Shown piece by piece: positions 1-11,053 of a stretch of DNA of 64,000 bases. Source of the stretch: Eleusine coracana subsp. coracana (taxonomy: Eukaryota; Streptophyta; Magnoliopsida; Poales; Poaceae); NCBI GenBank assembly GCA_032690845.1, contig CM064423.1, positions 30,154,044-30,218,043 of the forward strand, written 5' to 3'. Numbering within the stretch: position 1 is the first letter of the stretch; every line of letters starts with the position of its first letter. Made by a program: the position numbers and the translations under genes. The notes beneath the pieces were generated by a model, which saw nothing but the letters and a program-made list of their open reading frames with translations, did no database searches and had not been told where the DNA came from.

Positions 1-1035
1 ATACTCATTGCAGTTGAATCCAAAGAAGAGTAGTTTTGCTGTTCAGTTAGGCAAGCCGTCATGCTACCTTGTATTCAAAAGGGGCTTTGACGGAAACCCA
101 GAAAAGGTCAAGGTGATCCTTGACATAGGGCTACCTAATTCTGAGAGGGATGTTCAAAAGCTGATTGGTTCTAGGGCAGCCTTGAATCACTTCATCTCTT
201 GATGAGGAATAGGAGGGTTACCTTTCTTCAAATTGCTCAAAAAGCAAGGCAACTTTGTTTGGATAGAAGAGGCTCAGTCAGCAATATTCCAGTCCTAGTG
301 CCACCTGAGCCTAAAGAGAAGATCTAACTCTACATATCAAGAACAACTCAAGTGGTGAGCACCATGCCGGCAGACAACAGAGATGAGGAGGGGCACATAC
401 AAAAGATACAACACCCGATGTACTTTGTTAGCGAGGTTTTGAGTACCTCTAAAACACGATACCACCAGATCCAAAAGCTGCTTTATGCACTCTTGATTAC
501 CTCAAGGAACCTAAAACACTACTTTCAGCCTCACCCTATTTAAGTGCATATGTTCTTTTTTCTCAGGGAGGTTTTGCACAATTGCAAGGTAGTCAACAAG
601 ATACCAAAGTGGGATGTTGAACTCGGTTAGTACACCATCAAATTTGTGGCTCATGCGGTGATCAAGGGACAAGTTTTAGCTGATTTCATATCCAAATGGG
701 TGGAAGTACAGATGTCGCCTGCACCGCAAGACTTCGAATATTGGAAGATGTACTTTGATGGTTCACTCCAAGTACAAGGTGTGGGGGCTAGCATAGTGCT
801 TATATCACCTAAAGGAGACAAGCTCAGATATGTGCTCCAGGTGAACTTTCGAGCGTCTAACAGTGCGGTCGAGTATGAGGCACTCCTTACATATCTTAGT
901 GATGCTTGGTATTCGTTGACTAGATATCTTTGGTGATTCAACCCTGGTTATTAACCAAGTCACCAAGGATTGGAACTGTCTGCATAACAAAGGTGAGAAT
1001 GAGCTCATCAAGGTCTATCGTACCTCCGGGGGTAT
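1..1035 (+). pseudogene. Tat-lineage Ty3/Gypsy pol remnant (RT end and two RNase H domains)
   Basis: Decayed fragment of a retrotransposon polyprotein, with pieces in several frames. At 8-202 the end of the reverse transcriptase reads LNPKKSSFAVQLGK, then NPEKVKVILD and DVQKLIG, as in Tat-type RT. At 352-543 the start of RNase H reads YFVSEVLSTSKTRYHQIQKL. At 646-936 a second RNase H reads WKMYFDGSLQVQGVGA and GDKLRYVLQ. It continues in another frame to about 1030. Two RNase H domains in one pol are characteristic of the Tat lineage, which is family knowledge. Stops and frame changes separate the three blocks, so nothing is translatable as one protein. The left part lies outside the window. 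The right part is cut off by the minus-strand LTR that starts at 1036. Confidence 0.8.
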
Positions 1036-2634
1036 TGTTGGTCGTATCTACACACTCACTTATATACCGCATGAGGACGGTGTACGATTGTAGCACTTTT
1101 TTCCCTTGAATTGAGTATTCCAAGGTTTATCGAATCCACTGGGACCTTAGGGATTTATTAAACAAAGTTAACAGTAAAAGATCTAGTCAAGGCTACTATC
1201 AAGGTCATGTTGCATGAGGGGAAGACTGGCTAGCACAAAGGTGCGGTAGACAGCAAATCTATCGTTGCGTCGATCGACGCGGGGATTGCGCCGATCGCCA
1301 CGCTGGTGAAACTAAGCCAAGTGCGCGAGATCTGTTAAATCTGGGGTTGTGCCAATCGGCGCAGGAGTCGAGCCGATCAGCACGCTGGTGAAACTGTGGT
1401 AGCGCCGATCGGCACACTGGTGAATCTAAGACAAAGTGCACCAGATCTAGTAAACCTATGCCGGTAACTGAGTAGCCAGATATCTACTAGTGAGATCGTA
1501 ACCAAAAAGTCTAATTGAATAGCATCATAATTGGTAATTACATGGATCAATGAAAACCTATAATGAGTAAGATCACCCTGCTTTCTGAGCGGCTCCGTAT
1601 TTTAATCGCATCGGGGAGGAAACCCTTAATCACGCGAGTATCTTACCCTACTCAACTATCTAATAGTGCTGCGCATGCTTAGCACTGTCACCACTCAACC
1701 ATACTACTAGCATCATCAAGCAACCATAATCAATACAATGTCCAAATACTATCCTAATCACCACGATTACGATAATATCTATGTACTTAGCCTAGAACTA
1801 AGCAATTGGAACAAGCGCATGCAGGATTATAGAATCAAGATAGACAAATCACCAAAACCATCATCAACATATTCAATCATCCTTGAGATACATAGAGTAA
1901 GACTCATCCCCGTCGAGATGGCCAACCTTGACGGATCCACTCTTGACTCCAATGGTTTTTGAAACTCAACTAGAGATCTATTCTAACAGGGCAAGCCCCG
2001 GTGGCTCTAACTCACGGATCTGGTGTCCCTCTGTCGCCTCCTTCTTCTGCGGCGAGGGTTTACAACTATTTATAGGGGTTTTACTCGTAAAGGACTCGGT
2101 TTCTAGCAAATAAGGCGGTTGCGCCGATCGGCGCAAGCCGTATCTTCTCTGATTTCTTCCCCGAGTCGGTTCCTTTGTCTTCCACAGCTGCCATGCGGGC
2201 CTTTTCCTTTGAGATAAAGTCTTGTACTGCACGTTAAGATCTTGGAGTTTCATAAATCTTCTTGAAGTTCCATAATTCTTCTTAGACAAATATCTTCAAG
2301 TGTCTTGCGTAGATAAACTTCCATAAACATGTGGAATGGGCCTCGATCACTTTTGTGGGCCAAAACACCCCTGCGCCGATCGGCTCATGGACTGCGCCGA
2401 TCGGCGCCCTGGGCTTCTTTAGTGCTTTTCGTCGGTTCTGGACTCCTGTCCTCTCCATCATCGCATTAATCACCAATTTTACCTGTTTCTGCAATAAAGC
2501 TCCAAAACAACACATATACAAATATATAGGCAATATCACAGGTAAATGGCCTAAGTTAGTATCAATTATGCTCTAATTGGGGTAATATTCACATATAAAA
2601 GGGGCACTTGGGAAGTGCCAATAGTTCCCCCACA
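1036..2634 (-). repeat. 3' LTR of the left Athila-like element
   Basis: 1,599 bp LTR. On the minus strand it starts TGTGGGGGAAC at 2634 and ends CCAACA at 1036. It aligns along its length with 57029-58630: the AAGTGCCCC block near the start, the palindrome cluster, the TATA region and the terminal block (about 1040-1240 against 58440-58630). It contains an exact GCGCCGATCGGCGC palindrome at 2121 and 2394, and degenerate copies between 1259 and 1430. Confidence 0.87.
2067..2074 (-). promoter_or_regulatory. TATA box of the left Athila-like LTR
   Basis: The minus strand reads CCTATAAATAG, in the same place as the TATAAATA of the sister LTR at 57564. Its position inside the LTR, about 560 bp from the 5' edge, suits the U3/R boundary. 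It is inferred from motif and position only. Confidence 0.5.
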
Positions 2635-2654
2635 CTTAAACCTTTGCTCGTCCC
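2635..2654 (-). other. Polypurine tract next to the 3' LTR
   Basis: The minus strand reads GGGACGAGCAAAGGTTTAAG directly before the LTR start TGTGGG. This is the expected plus-strand primer site. Athila-type elements commonly carry a GACGAGCAAAGGTT block here. A near copy lies inside the element at about 3244-3280. Confidence 0.7.
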
Positions 2655-4124
2655 GAGTAAAGTAAAAGAAAGAAAAATCAAAAAGCATACTCTTTCTATC
2701 ATAAAAGATATCTCAAATCAGCAAATGTTGAGCATTGTTCTATTGTGGTGTATTTCATATTGGTATTCAGCAAAATAGATCAAATATGGGCATTAGCTTA
2801 AAGTTCTCCCCAAAGCAAAAGATCATGTCCAACTCATAAATTATAACTTTTCCACACATGGAAATCACTTAAAAGATTGTTGTGAACATAGAGAATCTAT
2901 CTTCCAAATAATCCAAGGCAAAAACTCATCTTTCAAATCACTCAACCTATATTCTACATCATAATGGTCAAATAATATTTGTGTAAGGCTTATATGAGTA
3001 GCTAGGTGAGGTAATTCAAGGATTGCAAACATAAATCAATAATATATTGTAAAGCTAGGAGATTATTCTTCATTGGAATTATAGAAACTTATCAAGATGG
3101 CAATTAAGAAAGAAAAATTTAAGAAAAGGACTCAGATTGGATATGTGGACATGTGCATAGCAAAAATTTGATCTTGGAAAATTGCACATGGTTGGAATGA
3201 TTCCTAGCTATATTGAATTTCGAGAATAAGCATGTCATATACCATCCCCCCACACTTAAAATTTTACTAGTCCCTTAGCAAACAGCAGAGCTTTTTTTTT
3301 TAGACAATCTCTGCTATGCCGATCGGCTCAGGGTGCGCCGATCGGCTCTCAACCCAAATTTACCAACATTTGTTGGTATTTGATTTGTCTGGCTTCAACT
3401 ATTCAATAATCAAATATAGCCAGAAATATAGGATGTGGTCAAGGAATGAAACTCAACAAGATGCTTTGGATTTATGGTAGTGTACTCAGCGGAATTGAAT
3501 TTTTGCATGAGTAATTTCAAGGCTAGAAAAGGATACACAAAGAATTGCCATCTTAATAAAGTTCATACCAAAAAGAATTAAATCCTAACCGAACAATAAA
3601 TTCTAAAGTTCACAACATGAAAATTTATTTTGGAAAAGATTGGTACTAAGTTATCATTACAAACTAGACAACACAAATGAAGCACATGGGTACTCAAAAT
3701 TGCTCCACATAAGACATATTTGCCGAATAATCATTAAGTGTTAGTTCGAAATTTTATTCAATGCTCAACACTATTTGATCTTCATCAACACTTTTCAAGA
3801 AAGAATAAATAATTCAATTCTCCTAATAGAGCATAACCGCCACCATTATATTAAGATTGAAACTTGAATACATGATGATGATTTTTGCACACACTTGCAT
3901 GAAAATAAAACTACTACTAACACACTTGAATGGAAATAAAACTACTACTAACACACTTGCATGAAAATAAAACTACTACTAACACACTTGCATGAAAGTA
4001 AACACACCAGATACATGGTTTCCCAACCCGCTCACACACACATAAGTAAATAAAGAAGAAGGCTGCAAAAGATAAAAGAAAACGCTAACTGGGAAACCGA
4101 TACACGTGCCAACTCCTGGGCACT
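2655..4124 (-). other. Long AT-rich 3' spacer of the left Athila-like element
   Basis: About 1.5 kb between the second ORF and the polypurine tract, with no coding signal on either strand. It holds a second polypurine/LTR-edge-like block at 3244-3280, a pair of degenerate GCCGATCGG palindromes at 3318-3350 and a 31 bp tandem repeat at 3891-4003. Long AT-rich 3' spacers are usual in Athila-type elements. Confidence 0.6.
3891..4003. repeat. 31 bp tandem repeat, three full copies and one partial
   Basis: Units begin at 3891, 3922, 3953 and 3984 with ACACTTGCATGAAAATAAAA followed by CTACTACTAAC. The second unit differs by two bases. The fourth ends after about 20 bases. It lies in the non-coding spacer. 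Confidence 0.9.
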
Positions 4125-5696
4125 CTAGTCATCCGAAAGTGGAGTCGGTGGCTGATTGAAGCCATAGCACCGCGCCTTGAGTCGCTCAAACTCCTCCACC
4201 ATCACATCGTGGTTGTACCTCCATTGGGACGTGGCCTCCTCCACGCGCTCGATGTAGTGCATCTTGTTGTCGAGGTACCCCTGCATGGACACGAAAAAGT
4301 CTGCACCGGGCACAGGAGGCACCACTGGTACACGCCCTTGGTACCTGTAGTCAATGCCCGCGCTGCAGTAGGGTGTGCCGATCGGTGCATTGCCTGCGCC
4401 GATCGGTGCAGAGGGCTGTGAGCAGCCCGCTGCGTCGCTCCACCCTGACTGGTACTGCTAGTACTCCTGGCGTGACCCCCAGGAGTCCCACTCGCCGCCG
4501 GCTGCTGTACATGTGTCCGGCTGTCGAACCCACCCACGGCGGTCCTTGAGAACTCGGCCCCCCTCCAAGAGACCTTCCTCAAGCCAATTTCCTCCCTCCA
4601 GCTTGCGAGGGAGAAAAACTCCTAGCTCCGCACACGGGAGCTTTACGTTGGTGCCGCCGACATGAAAGTCGGCGCGAACACTTCCCGTGACAATATTGCC
4701 ACGAGTCATATTCTCGCCGATCTCCATCACACACTCCCACTTGTCATTGCGCCCTCCTGGTCCGTCGCTGTCGCAGACGAGGGCTGCTACGCATTGAAGA
4801 TAGGCCCCAAAGGCCAACTTCTTGCTTGCCAACCCCGCACCATCACCGACATGGGATTGCAAAAAGACGGACTCACGATGGAGTTGAAGAGCCACCGCAA
4901 GTCCGCATCGGTGACGTTGCTCGAGTCGACCTTGTCACCTATGCGCGCCGCCAACCACCGGTGGAAGACTTGAATGGTCGGGTTGCGGATGTTTCCGCGC
5001 TTCATCTCCTCTACGAACGAGAGCCGCCTCCAAAAGGAGTCCAACTCCCCACGTCCCAAGATGCTGGCGTCGGCGTCGAAGCCGAAGGCTTGAGCCGCCG
5101 CCTCCATGGTCACCGTGTGGCTAATGTCGCGGACGCGGAAGTTGACGGCCTCGCTACCGTCTTCGACGGTGCCAAGCCTCATCGTAGAAGCAACCTCGAT
5201 GACGACGTAGAGGTTGTAGTCCATGGGGAGGAGGTGGAAATCCAGCCAGCCGAGGTCGTCTAGCATCCTCCTTAAGTCCTCCCACGTGCCAATCGAGGTG
5301 AGGAAGGTCTTATCCAAGTCGAAGTTGGGGACGAACCTTTCCCTCACCGCGAGGTAGTGCCTCTCTTCCTCCGCGCTCAGGAGGGTGAAGCCCTCCACCG
5401 TGCGTGGCATGAATGCCGGCGGCGGTGTTGATGTGGAGAACCCCACGGCTTGCCGCCGTTTGACTGCTCGTAGCACGCCCCATTGGTAGGGACGCGCCGG
5501 AGACAGAGTGGCGGGCACGGACCTCGTATGTCGCCGCCGTCGAGCCGGTGGATGCCCCACCCACCAACATGTCATCGCGAGCATTGGAGACACCCCTCGC
5601 CGAGGAGTTACCGCTCGACTCGCTGCTGCTGCCGGAACTGCTCCCCCGGCGCAGTCTCTTGCCCAACTTGCCGACAGAGGAGCGGAGACGATCCAT
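4125..5696 (-). pseudogene. Second ORF of the Athila-like element (Athila ORF / Transposase_32-like), broken
   Basis: Counterpart of the open frame at 62329-63927. The start MDRLRSSVGKLGKRLRRG is at 5696. A frame change near 5440 moves the reading to a frame carrying FVPNFDLDKTFLTSIG, AAAQAFGFDADASILG and IRNPTIQVFHRWL. A second change near 4800-4890 moves it again, to KLAFGAYLQ and VKLPCAELGVFLPRKL. A last piece ends LTPLSDD-like at 4125. The domain resembles the plant 'Transposase_32' / Athila ORF family by the IRNP...HRWL and W.LFN patterns, from memory. Its biochemical role is unknown. At least two frameshifts make it non-functional. The palindrome GCGCCGATCGG recurs inside it near 4375-4410. 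Confidence 0.75.
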
Positions 5697-5763
5697 CTAC
5701 GAGGAATGGGGAATGTGTGCGAGATTATGGGTAGTGGGGAAGGTGGAGAGATTACTGGGATGG

Positions 5764-6685
5764 TGATGTGAACAAGGGTTCCCGATCTTCCGAAAGGTTC
5801 TTGGTAAGTTGATTTGGTCGGAGGCGACACACAAATCGATCCGGCTTCAGAACGACACGTTCTAAACCCCGCAATCGTAGCACGACGTCTCCTCTGGTTA
5901 TCAACCGTCCAAAGACGATTGACCTCGTCGAGAAGGCTATTCCCTGCCTGCGAATCAAGAACACAAGCAAGAACAACGAAGAATGCAACACAATTGCAGA
6001 TGTATGATTAAACTCTCAAAGTTGGTGTCTCACAAACCGATGAACGGCAAAACTGTTTATGAACAGAACTAATCTAAGCAAAACCCGAACCCTAATGGTG
6101 CGGTGGCAGCTGTATACAAATACCCTAGGGTCGTGCAAGACCCTCTGGACGCGCCCCTAATTGGGCTCAACTAGATACAAAGCCCAAAGGCCAAAAATAA
6201 GCGACGCAGCACCGACACAGATTCTGGACTCTCCCTTGTTTTGACGATTCCCGATGACTCCGGATGATTTTGACATGAGGCCGACGGCATTGGAAAGGTC
6301 TTCTCCTTATCTTTCCGTGCATATGTAGAACGTCCAAATCCGAGTCCGTATGCGTCCTGGGCGACTGTTTTAGTATAGACTGGTCCTGGGCCCCGAAACA
6401 GACTCGAAGTCGGTTTTGATTGGGCCTCCACTTTGGCTTCCAAGCCCTTGCTGGTCCTCCACGTTCCCAACTCCTTCTCCCATCATCTCCTGGTCCTCTC
6501 CATGGTTTCTAATCATAAAATAATCATTAGGTAGCAAACCATTCTCAAAAGTAACATATAGCGAAGAATGTAGGAACGAGCTCACCTCTAAATTTAGTCG
6601 TCGTGCACGAGCTCTAGTTATTGGACCTTGCAAGTCCAGATTTGGAGGAGTGTTGTGTGTATCCGTAGGAGTGATGTCCTCATCA
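5764..6685 (-). repeat. 3' LTR of the split CRM-like element
   Basis: 922 bp. The minus strand starts TGATGAGGACATCACTCC at 6685 and ends GTTCACATCA at 5764. Near-complete copies lie at 24736-25641, 27865-28787 and 55532-56453, and a truncated one at 19460-20231. The first ~315 bp continue the gag-pol frame to a stop at 6370. Confidence 0.92.
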
Positions 6686-9269
6686 TCCTCCCCCTCTTGA
6701 AGTGGAGTCGTCCTCGACTCGAGCTCATCCTCTTCTCCCAAGTATGGTTTCAAATCTGAAATGTTAAAAGTAGGACTAACCCCGAACTCGGGAGGCAACT
6801 CAAGTTTGTATGCATTATCATTAATCTTCTCTATTATTTTGAATGGACCATCAGCTCTAGGCATTAGTTTAGACTTTCTCAATTCTGGAAATCTATCCTT
6901 CCTTAAGTGTAACCACACTAAATCTCCCACATCAAGCTTTACTTCCTTTCTACCCTTACTACCAGCAATTTTATACTTTTCATTCATCTTTTCAATGCTA
7001 AGTCTAGTGGTCTCATGCATTTGCAAAATAAATTCAGCATGCTCCTTAGCATCAACATGAACTCTCTCATTAATAGGTAGAGGAAGTATATCAAGTGGAG
7101 TACGGGGATCAAAACCATACACTACCTTGAATGGACTTACCTTGGTAGTAGAATGTGTTGCCCGATTATAAGCAAACTCAACATGAGGTAAGCATTCTTC
7201 CCATTGCTTCAAATTTTTCTTCAAAATAGCTCGCAACATAGTACCCAAAGTGCGGTTCACAACCTCAGTTTGTCCATCAGTTTGTGGATGACAACTTGTA
7301 GAAAATAACAACTTTGTACCCAACTTATTCCAAAGCGTGCGCCAAAAATGACTCAAGAATTTTGCATCACGATCTGAAACAATAGTAGAAGGCATACCAT
7401 GCAAACGTACAATTTCTTTGAAAAAAAGATCAGCAATATAACTAGCATCATCAGTTTTATGACATGGTATAAAGTGTGCCATCTTGGAAAAACGATCCAT
7501 AATAACAAAAATGCTATCGCTCCCCCTCTTAGTCCTAGGCAGTCCTAAAATAAAGTCCATAGAAATATCCGCCCAAGGAATAGAAGGAACAGGAAGTGGC
7601 ATGTATAAATCATGTGGATTCAATCGAGACTTAGCTTTTTGACATGTAGTGCAGCGAGCAACAAAACGCTCAACATCTTTCCTCATCCTTGGCCAAAAGA
7701 AGTGTGTGGCCAAAATATCCTCTGTCTTCTTAGCACTAAAATGACCCATCAATCCACCTTCATGCGCCTCCTGCAACAACAAAAGACGAACGGAACCAAC
7801 TGGAATGCATAGGCGGTTAGCTCTAAACAAGAAACCATCATTCAACACAAATTTGTGCCAAGCACGACCTTCTTTACAGTGCAGCAATACATCTTTAAAA
7901 TCAACATCAGCAACATATTGTTCTTTAATTGCCTCAAGTCCAAAAATTCTACAATCAAGTTGAGACAACAAAGTATATCGCCTAGATAAAGCATCAGCAA
8001 TCACATTATCCTTCCCTTTCTTATGTTTAATAATATAAGGAAAAGACTCAATAAACTCAACCCATTTAGCATGTCTACGGTTCAAATTGCATTGAGAACG
8101 AATATACTTAAGTGATTCATGATCAGAATGAATAACAAATTCTTTGGGCAACAAATAATGACGCCACGTCTCTAAAGAACGTACAACTGCATATAGTTCC
8201 TTATCATACGTGGAATAATTCAAAACAGGCCCAGTAATTTTCTCACTAAAGTATGCAACAGGTTTACCATCTTGCATCAAAACACCACCAATGCCTATAC
8301 CACTAGCATCACATTCAAGCTCAAAAGTCTTATCAAAATTGGGTAATTGTAGCAATGGTGCATGTGTAAGTTTGTCCTTCAAAGCATCAAAAGACTCATG
8401 ATGTACCTTACCAAAATGGAAGTCAATGCCCTTCTTTGTCAACTCATGCAATGGTGCAGCAATGGTGCTGAAATCTTTGACAAAGCGGCGGTAGAAACCT
8501 GCAAGACCAAGAAAACTCCTCACCTGTGTGATAGTTTTTGGTACAGGCCAGCTCTTTATGGCTTCAATCTTCGCCTCATCCACCTCAATTCCCTGTGGAG
8601 TCACAACCTAGCCAAGAAAAGAGACTCGATCCGTGCAAAAGGTGCACTTCTCAAGGTTACCAAATAAACATGCAACTCGCAAAGCATCAAAAACAACACG
8701 CAAATGAATCATATGATCATCCATGGATTTGCTATAAATCAAGATATCATCAAAGTAAACAACCACAAATTTGCCAATAAAAGGTCTTAAAACCTCATTC
8801 ATCAAACGCATAAAAGTACTAGGTGCATTAGTCAACCCAAAAGGCATTACTAACCACTCATACAACCCGAATTTGGTTTTGAAAGCTGTTTTCCATTCAT
8901 CTCCTAGTTTCATTCTAATTTGATGTTAGCCACTACGCAAATCAATTTTAGTGAAAATTATAGCACCACATAACTCATCAAGCATGTCATCTAGCCTAGG
9001 AATTATTAATGGCTCTACAATCTACACACATACGCCAAGAACCATCTTTCTTAGGAACCAAAAGTACAGGAACAGCACAAGGACTAAGGGATTGATGAAC
9101 ATACCCACGATCCAAAAGGTCTTGGACTTGTCGTTGTATCTCCTTAGTCTCCTCAGGGTTGGTCCTATAAGCAGCACGGTTTGGTAAAGTAGCACCAGGA
9201 ATCAAATCAATTTGATGCTCAATCCCTCTCAAAGGTGGCAATCCCGGGGGTATCTCAGCTGGGAAAACA
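6370..9269 (-). pseudogene. CRM-like pol: reverse transcriptase, RNase H, integrase (inactivated)
   Basis: Downstream half of the split polyprotein. The RT N-terminus reads GIEHQIDLIPGATLPNRAAY and WRMCVDCRAINN. About 26 bp are then missing near 9005, which shifts the frame. RT continues with FGLYEWLVMPFGL and YFDDILIYS, interrupted by two stop codons: one replaces the Tyr before HQIRMK (about 8925), the other sits after SFLG (about 8608). An uninterrupted 744-codon stretch (8604-6370) follows. It carries RNase H (ECDASGIGIG, SDHESLKYI), the integrase H-H-C-C finger (CTTCQKAK), the D,D35E core (ISMDFILGLP, VSDRDAKF, QTEVVNRTL), the C-terminal GDLVWLHLRKDRFPELRKSK module and the GPITRARARRLN tail inside the LTR. 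The frameshift, two nonsense codons and the nested insertion make this copy dead. Confidence 0.9.
6686..6700 (-). other. Polypurine tract of the split CRM-like element
   Basis: The minus strand reads TCAAGAGGGGGAGGA directly before the LTR start. It also codes for part of the QEGEDDED stretch, so the tract lies within the open reading frame. The same arrangement is seen at 15573-15585. Confidence 0.8.
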
Positions 9270-9908
9270 TGACGAGGACATCAACGACATACGAATAATG
9301 ACGACAGAAGATGGCGCGCCAAACCAAGCTGTCACACCTTCACCTCTCGTCGTCGCGCCTCCTCGAGTTACGGATCCATCTTCTAACGAGACGACGACGT
9401 ACAAGGGCCCAATCACTAGAGCTCGAGCCCAGGAATTGAAGACGGTTTTGATGCTAAGGAACGACGGCCCAGGATGATGTCGCCCGAAGGCCCACGTGGC
9501 CCAAGTCGCACGACTCCCTCTCCACCGCGTGCCTCTCCACTTCAGCCGGCCCTAGATGACTCGTCCTCCCCCTATATAGTCAAGGGCTGCGCCCCTTGTA
9601 ATCTTCGAGTTTTGTTTAAGTTTAGCTTAGCTATACATCCGTCTCTCGACGTGAATTCAGAACTCCACCTTCGTGCAATACATCAGATTGCTCGCCTCTA
9701 ATTCTTGCTCGTTCTTCGATTGCGCGTAAGAATTGATTCTCGTGATCAGGTTGATCTTGTTTACCACAAGGTTAATATCCTCCGGAAGTTGGTTCAGCGA
9801 TTGCATTGGCGCTTCGGCTTGCTCGTCGTAGTCGGATCGTGAGGGTCGACATCCACCAAATCGAAGTTATCTCCACTCGCCGAAAGATCGGGCACTCTAC
9901 ACCTATCA
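9270..9908 (+). repeat. 5' LTR of the complete CRM-like element
   Basis: 639 bp, from TGACGAGGACATC to CACCTATCA. It differs from the 920 bp LTR family, so two CRM-type LTR families coexist here. It has a TATA motif and a purine-to-pyrimidine switch typical of a U3/R boundary. Confidence 0.95.
9573..9579 (+). promoter_or_regulatory. TATA box in the 5' LTR of the complete CRM-like element
   Basis: CCCCCTATATAGTCAAGG is the likely core promoter, about 300 bp into the LTR. The copy in the 3' LTR is at 15889-15895. Transcription from here would give an RNA with a leader of roughly 1.4 kb before the gag start. Confidence 0.6.
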
Positions 9909-9910
9909 AG

Positions 9911-9920
9911 TGGTATCAGA
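9911..9920 (+). other. Primer-binding site, tRNA-iMet type
   Basis: TGGTATCAGA follows the LTR end after a 2-base AG spacer. It pairs with the 3' end of initiator tRNA-Met over ten bases. The following bases (TTCC) depart from the usual GCC. Confidence 0.8.
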
Positions 9921-10618
9921 TTCCAGTGTTTCTCGGTGAGTTTTATCCAAGTCCACATAAACCAGAAACTAAAAAAAAAAAGTTTACCCCAGTACGGTTT
10001 TGAGCCTTGCACTTTCGTTCAATAATTTGCGTTGTTGAGTTTTTGTGCTTTCGCTTTTGATCATTGCTAGTACACTGTGTTTCATCGTTTTCTTCCTATC
10101 ATCGTCGTATCCTTCCGCCGTGCCGCGTGTTTTCACCACCACAGTTTGCTTTCCGCCGCATCTGTTTACCCCGTCTCGCTTGCCAAATTTTCCCACTGCA
10201 CCGTGAGTCCGGGTCAATCACTGCCTCGACGATCGAGTCCTACTCGGTTACGTCGTGACCCGCTCGCCTTGCCCTGTGTTTAGTTCTGTTCGGTTTCGTG
10301 TGTCCCGTTCGCCTCGCTGATCGAGTCCTACTCGGTTACGTCGTGACCCGCTCGCCTTGCCCTGTGTTTAGTTCTGTTCGGTTTCGTGTGTCCCGCTCGC
10401 CTCGCTGATCGAGTCCTACTCGGTTACGTCGTGACCCGCTCGCCTCGCCCTGTGTTTGTTTCAGCTCGGTTTCGTTTGTTCCTACTCTAGAGGAAAAGTG
10501 CTATGTGCTTGTGCTTAATTGCCGTTCTACCCCTGCCTCAAAAAAAAGTGCTTGTGCTTAATTGCTTATTTGAGGTCTCATTGTTTATATTTTCAGCAAA
10601 AAAGTATTAAAAAAAAAG

Positions 10619-10649
<31 letters not shown>

Positions 10650-11053
10650 AAAGAAAAAAAAAAGAGAAAAAAAACAAGAGCGGCCGAGTAACACAGGCGA
10701 CGCGTTCTTGCTGCACTTTGTTTTGATCCTTTTTCCTTCCGCTTGCACTTGTACCGGCAGCAATCTTTTCGCGTTTAGCACCATTATTCAGCTTTGCAGT
10801 TATTGTTTGAATTGTGCTAACCCTTGGATTGAGTGCAGCCTCCTAGCCCCACAAATTTTCTACTACGAGCAGGTTTTTGTTTCACCACGCAATCGCTCCA
10901 CCAATCTTCCACCGGTTTTACCTGTGGTTGCAGTTCACGCTTGCGTGCTTGGTAAGGACGGGTAAGAATTTCATAACAGCTTTTTGATTGAGCTTTTCAT
11001 CCACCACTCACCTCTCGTTGTAGGATCCAGCTTTTTGTATTGCTTGTGTTTCT
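9921..11053 (+). other. 5' leader of the complete CRM-like element
   Basis: 1.1 kb non-coding leader between primer site and gag start. It contains an 88 bp tandem repeat (10224-10487) and a long A-rich purine tract (about 10607-10680). The Lys/Arg-rich open frame across the purine tract is low complexity and not a gene. Confidence 0.75.
10224..10487 (+). repeat. 88 bp tandem repeat in the leader, three copies
   Basis: Units begin at 10224, 10312 and 10400 with CCTCG(A/C)(C/T)GATCGAGTCC. Units one and two are almost identical. The third diverges near its end. They lie just downstream of the primer site, where packaging or translation signals would be expected in a retrotransposon RNA. That role is an inference. 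Confidence 0.92.

Larger units (their letters stand above)
1036..5763 (-). mobile_element. Athila-like non-autonomous LTR retrotransposon, 3' part (family I, left copy)
   Basis: Read on the minus strand, this is the 3' half of an element: a second-ORF pseudogene (5696 to 4125), a long spacer, a polypurine tract and a 3' LTR (2634 to 1036). It matches the plus-strand element at 57029-64000 in LTR ends, LTR length (1,599 against 1,602 bp) and the second ORF. Insertion into the Tat remnant gives GGTAT (1031-1035) as one candidate target-site copy. The partner copy is missing because a CRM-like element begins at 5764 and the 5' half is not found on its far side. The Athila assignment comes from the tRNA-Asp primer site of the sister copy and from the ORF family. 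Confidence 0.8.

Noticed and set aside
4826..5263. Plus-strand frames opposite the second ORF (also 62764-63264 minus)
   Set aside because: They are the reverse reading of the second-ORF coding sequence. The GC-rich third positions keep them open.
6554..6624. Conserved AG/GTGAGC splice-donor-like site in CRM-type LTR coding tails (also 38575, 48873, 51873)
   Set aside because: It coincides with a conserved Glu/Arg-Val-Ser codon stretch, and I see no matching acceptor, so coding constraint explains it.
10519..10965. Open frame of 148 codons with a long Lys/Arg-rich run
   Set aside because: It is the translation of an A-rich purine tract in the leader of the complete CRM-like element. No domain, and the neighbouring frame is equally repetitive.
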